From positions 1 through 64,000 of the forward strand of contig JARLJU010000089.1 of NCBI GenBank assembly GCA_031291055.1: a stretch of DNA of 64,000 nt, in the 5' to 3' direction. This document shows positions 62,759-64,000 of the stretch, one piece after another. How positions within the stretch are numbered: position 1 is the stretch's first letter; every line of letters starts with the position of its first letter. The position numbers and the translations under genes are program-made. The DNA is from Rudaea sp. GTDB lineage: Bacteria; Pseudomonadota; Gammaproteobacteria; Xanthomonadales; Rhodanobacteraceae. Below the pieces are notes generated by a model. The model worked only from the letters and a program-made list of their open reading frames with translations, searched no databases and had not been told where the DNA came from.

Positions 62759-63688
62759 TCAGTAGCGGGGTATGCCGGCATCGATCTCGCGCGACCAGGC
62801 ATCGATGCCGCCGTCGACGTTGTAGACCTTGCGGAAGCCCAGGCTGCGAAAATGCTCGGCGGCACGCGCACTGCGTCCACCGCTATGACAGAGGAAGGCG
62901 AGCGCGGTGTCCTTGGGCAGGGCGGCCGCCAGCGCCTCGACGCCGTCATCGAGTGTGCGGAATGGTTGCGTCAAGGCCGCCTGCGCGCGTTCCTCGGGCG
63001 GACGCACGTCGATCACGGTGACCGAGCCGGCATCCAGGCGCGATTTCAGTTCACGCACCGACAGCGGTTTTACCGCGGCCGGCGCATTCGGGTTGTCGAT
63101 GGCCAGACCGGCGCCCTGCGCGGTCTCGACCCAGTCGATGCGGATGCCGCGGGCGCGCTGCGCGGTACCCAGGTCCATGAAGATGGTGATCCCGTTCGCT
63201 TCGCTGCGGATCGAATGATCGTCGGCCGCGGCCAGATGAAACTGCGCCTGGTGACGCGCATCGATCGCCAGATGCAGGTCCAGACCCGGCTCGGCATCGG
63301 CGAGCGCGTCACGGATCGCGCCGGCTGCCGTGTCGCTGATCGTGATCTGCGGCGGTGTGCGATCGGGCTGCGGCAGGCCGAATAATTCCTGCAATTGTCC
63401 ACTGGTATACATCGACTGCACGATATCGGCGCCGCCGATCAACTCGCCCCTGACATACAACTGCGGGATCGTCGGCCAGTTGCCGTAGACCTTGATGCCT
63501 TCGCGGATCTCGGCGTCTTCGAGCACGTCGACGCTGGCATAGTCCGGCAGCAGTTCGTTGAGCACGCCGACGGTGGCGGCGGAAAAGCCGCAGCGCGGCG
63601 TCTGCGGATTGCCCTTCATGAACAAGACTATGGGATTCTGCTGCAGCAGGGTTTCAATGCGGTTGCGGGTTTCAGTGGATAGACTCAT
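62759..63688 (-). CDS. Monothiol glutaredoxin - HesB-like - rhodanese three-domain protein
   Basis: A protein of 309 residues. The N-terminal Grx4-type monothiol glutaredoxin (1-105) has the CGFS motif with Cys33 in PRCGFSA, and WPTIPQLYV. A middle region (about 114-203) resembles an A-type iron-sulfur carrier (HesB/IscA) in its end pattern IDWVETAQGAGLAIDNPNAP but has no cysteines. The C-terminal rhodanese domain (about 208-309) has Cys267 in CHSGGRS and VYNVDGGIDAW. Family knowledge suggests iron-sulfur trafficking plus sulfur transfer. Start 63688 gives the standard Grx N-terminus; 63733 is an alternative. Divergent or convergent partners are not informative. Confidence 0.85.
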   Translation of the reverse strand: MSLSTETRNRIETLLQQNPIVLFMKGNPQTPRCGFSAATVGVLNELLPDYASVDVLEDAEIREGIKVYGNWPTIPQLYVRGELIGGADIVQSMYTSGQLQELFGLPQPDRTPPQITISDTAAGAIRDALADAEPGLDLHLAIDARHQAQFHLAAADDHSIRSEANGITIFMDLGTAQRARGIRIDWVETAQGAGLAIDNPNAPAAVKPLSVRELKSRLDAGSVTVIDVRPPEERAQAALTQPFRTLDDGVEALAAALPKDTALAFLCHSGGRSARAAEHFRSLGFRKVYNVDGGIDAWSREIDAGIPRY

Positions 63689-63801
63689 AGCGGATTGTGC
63701 GGCGTGGTCGGAGGAGAAGATGATATCCGACATGCGGGCCTGAGCCGGAATCTCAATCCCGCGCCTCGCCGATCCGTCTGTCACGCGCGGCTGCGCTGTC
63801 G

Positions 63802-64000
63802 CTATGCGGCGGCAGGCAATGCCGGCGAGGCAAGTGCCTGGGTGAGGCCCAGCCGCCGTTGTTGCCCGGTCCAGTGCAGCAGTTCGAGGGTGCCGTCCAT
63901 GTGTTCGACCAGGGCGGTGCAATGTTCGACCCAGTCGCCATCGTTGAGGTAGAGCACGCCGGTGTGATTCTCGATGCGTCCATAGTGGATATGGCCGCAG
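63802..64000 (-). CDS. LpxH-like UDP-2,3-diacylglucosamine diphosphatase family phosphoesterase, C-terminal part
   Basis: Only the last 66 or so residues are inside the window. The segment CGHIHYGRIENHTGVLYLNDGDWVEHCTAL shows the C-terminal metal-binding GHIH motif and the DGDWVE pattern of the metallophosphoesterase family that includes LpxH/YbbF, after which the protein ends with an Ala/Pro-rich tail. The rest lies beyond base 64000. Lipid A biosynthesis is likely if full-length, but other related phosphoesterases share these motifs. Confidence 0.7.
   Translation of the reverse strand, partial: CGHIHYGRIENHTGVLYLNDGDWVEHCTALVEHMDGTLELLHWTGQQRRLGLTQALASPALPAAA

Noticed and set aside
1543-63412. 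GTATAC hexamer appearing about a dozen times across the window
   Set aside because: A rough expectation for this base composition is around seven, so about a dozen by eye is not a clear excess; most fall in Val-Tyr codons.
63753-63983. A 76-residue open frame starting at 63983 on the minus strand
   Set aside because: It is in the wrong frame: the overlapping minus-strand frame contains the conserved GHIH and DGDWVE motifs of a phosphoesterase and is the real gene end.
1-64000. tRNA, rRNA, CRISPR arrays, IS elements, prophage or integrases
   Set aside because: None of the intergenic spaces contained a cloverleaf-like, repeat-spacer or inverted-repeat/transposase pattern, and the genes are all chromosomal housekeeping or accessory types.

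Overview
The window is about 63% GC, densely coding DNA from a gammaproteobacterium. It most resembles Lysobacterales/Xanthomonadales, probably a Rhodanobacteraceae-type free-living bacterium. Pointers are an algZ-algR-hemC block, a rho-trxA-rhlB neighbourhood, ftsE-ftsX-rpoH linkage, a glutaredoxin-rhodanese fusion, and a secreted protease whose C-terminus ends in a D-x-x-F-x-D-G-F-D type tail. The taxonomic call is inference from gene content. No rRNA, tRNA, CRISPR array, IS element or prophage was seen, and the window reads as ordinary chromosome.

Layout. 1-7.4 kb: the 5' end of a Ser/Thr kinase, an S9 peptidase, a carboxylesterase, the AlgZ/AlgR-type two-component pair, hemC and a DUF481 outer-membrane protein. 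7.5-13.8 kb: a minus-strand operon for a cytoplasm-facing molybdenum oxidoreductase (SoeABC-like, probably sulfite dehydrogenase) with an SLC13 anion transporter between the catalytic and iron-sulfur subunits. A WYL-domain regulator diverges from it. 15-22.4 kb: a membrane protein, a patatin phospholipase, a small YXWGXW protein, a TctE/TctD-like two-component system, an MFS exporter and a TraB/GumN protein. 22.5-26.6 kb: rho, trxA and rhlB.

26.7-38.7 kb is a long co-directional run: gspC-gspD-gspE, an acetyltransferase, an APC amino-acid permease, gspF, ftsE-ftsX, a tandem-receiver protein, ung and rpoH. Type II secretion assembly genes are thus interleaved with transport and cell-division genes, and the pseudopilin and assembly-platform genes gspG-M are absent here. 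The rpoH leader carries a CIRCE-like HrcA operator overlapping a sigma-E-like promoter. priA follows on the other strand. The 380 bp beyond it hold a perfect inverted pair of DnaA boxes.

41.3-50.6 kb: an ECF sigma operon with a putative anti-sigma (DUF3619-like) and a DUF3106 protein, a DUF3667 membrane protein, a MATE exporter, SppA, a small lipoprotein, an SDR enzyme and an alkylation-repair pair (alkA, ogt). 50.6-56.6 kb: a DUF4124 protein, threonine aldolase, two tandem HCCA-isomerase/DsbA-like proteins coupled to a FadE-type acyl-CoA dehydrogenase, and a small lipoprotein. 56.6-62.7 kb: a structured 632 bp upstream region (direct repeats, G-rich tract, hairpins, a leader ORF) and a 1795-residue secreted subtilase with six C-terminal repeats. 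The end of the window has a three-domain glutaredoxin / HesB-like / rhodanese protein and the 3' end of an LpxH-like phosphoesterase.

The strongest candidates for new biology are the CIRCE/sigma-E control of rpoH, the DnaA-box pair beside priA, the split type II secretion operon, the SLC13-containing Soe operon, the degenerate tandem receiver beside FtsX, and the uncharacterised ECF operon.
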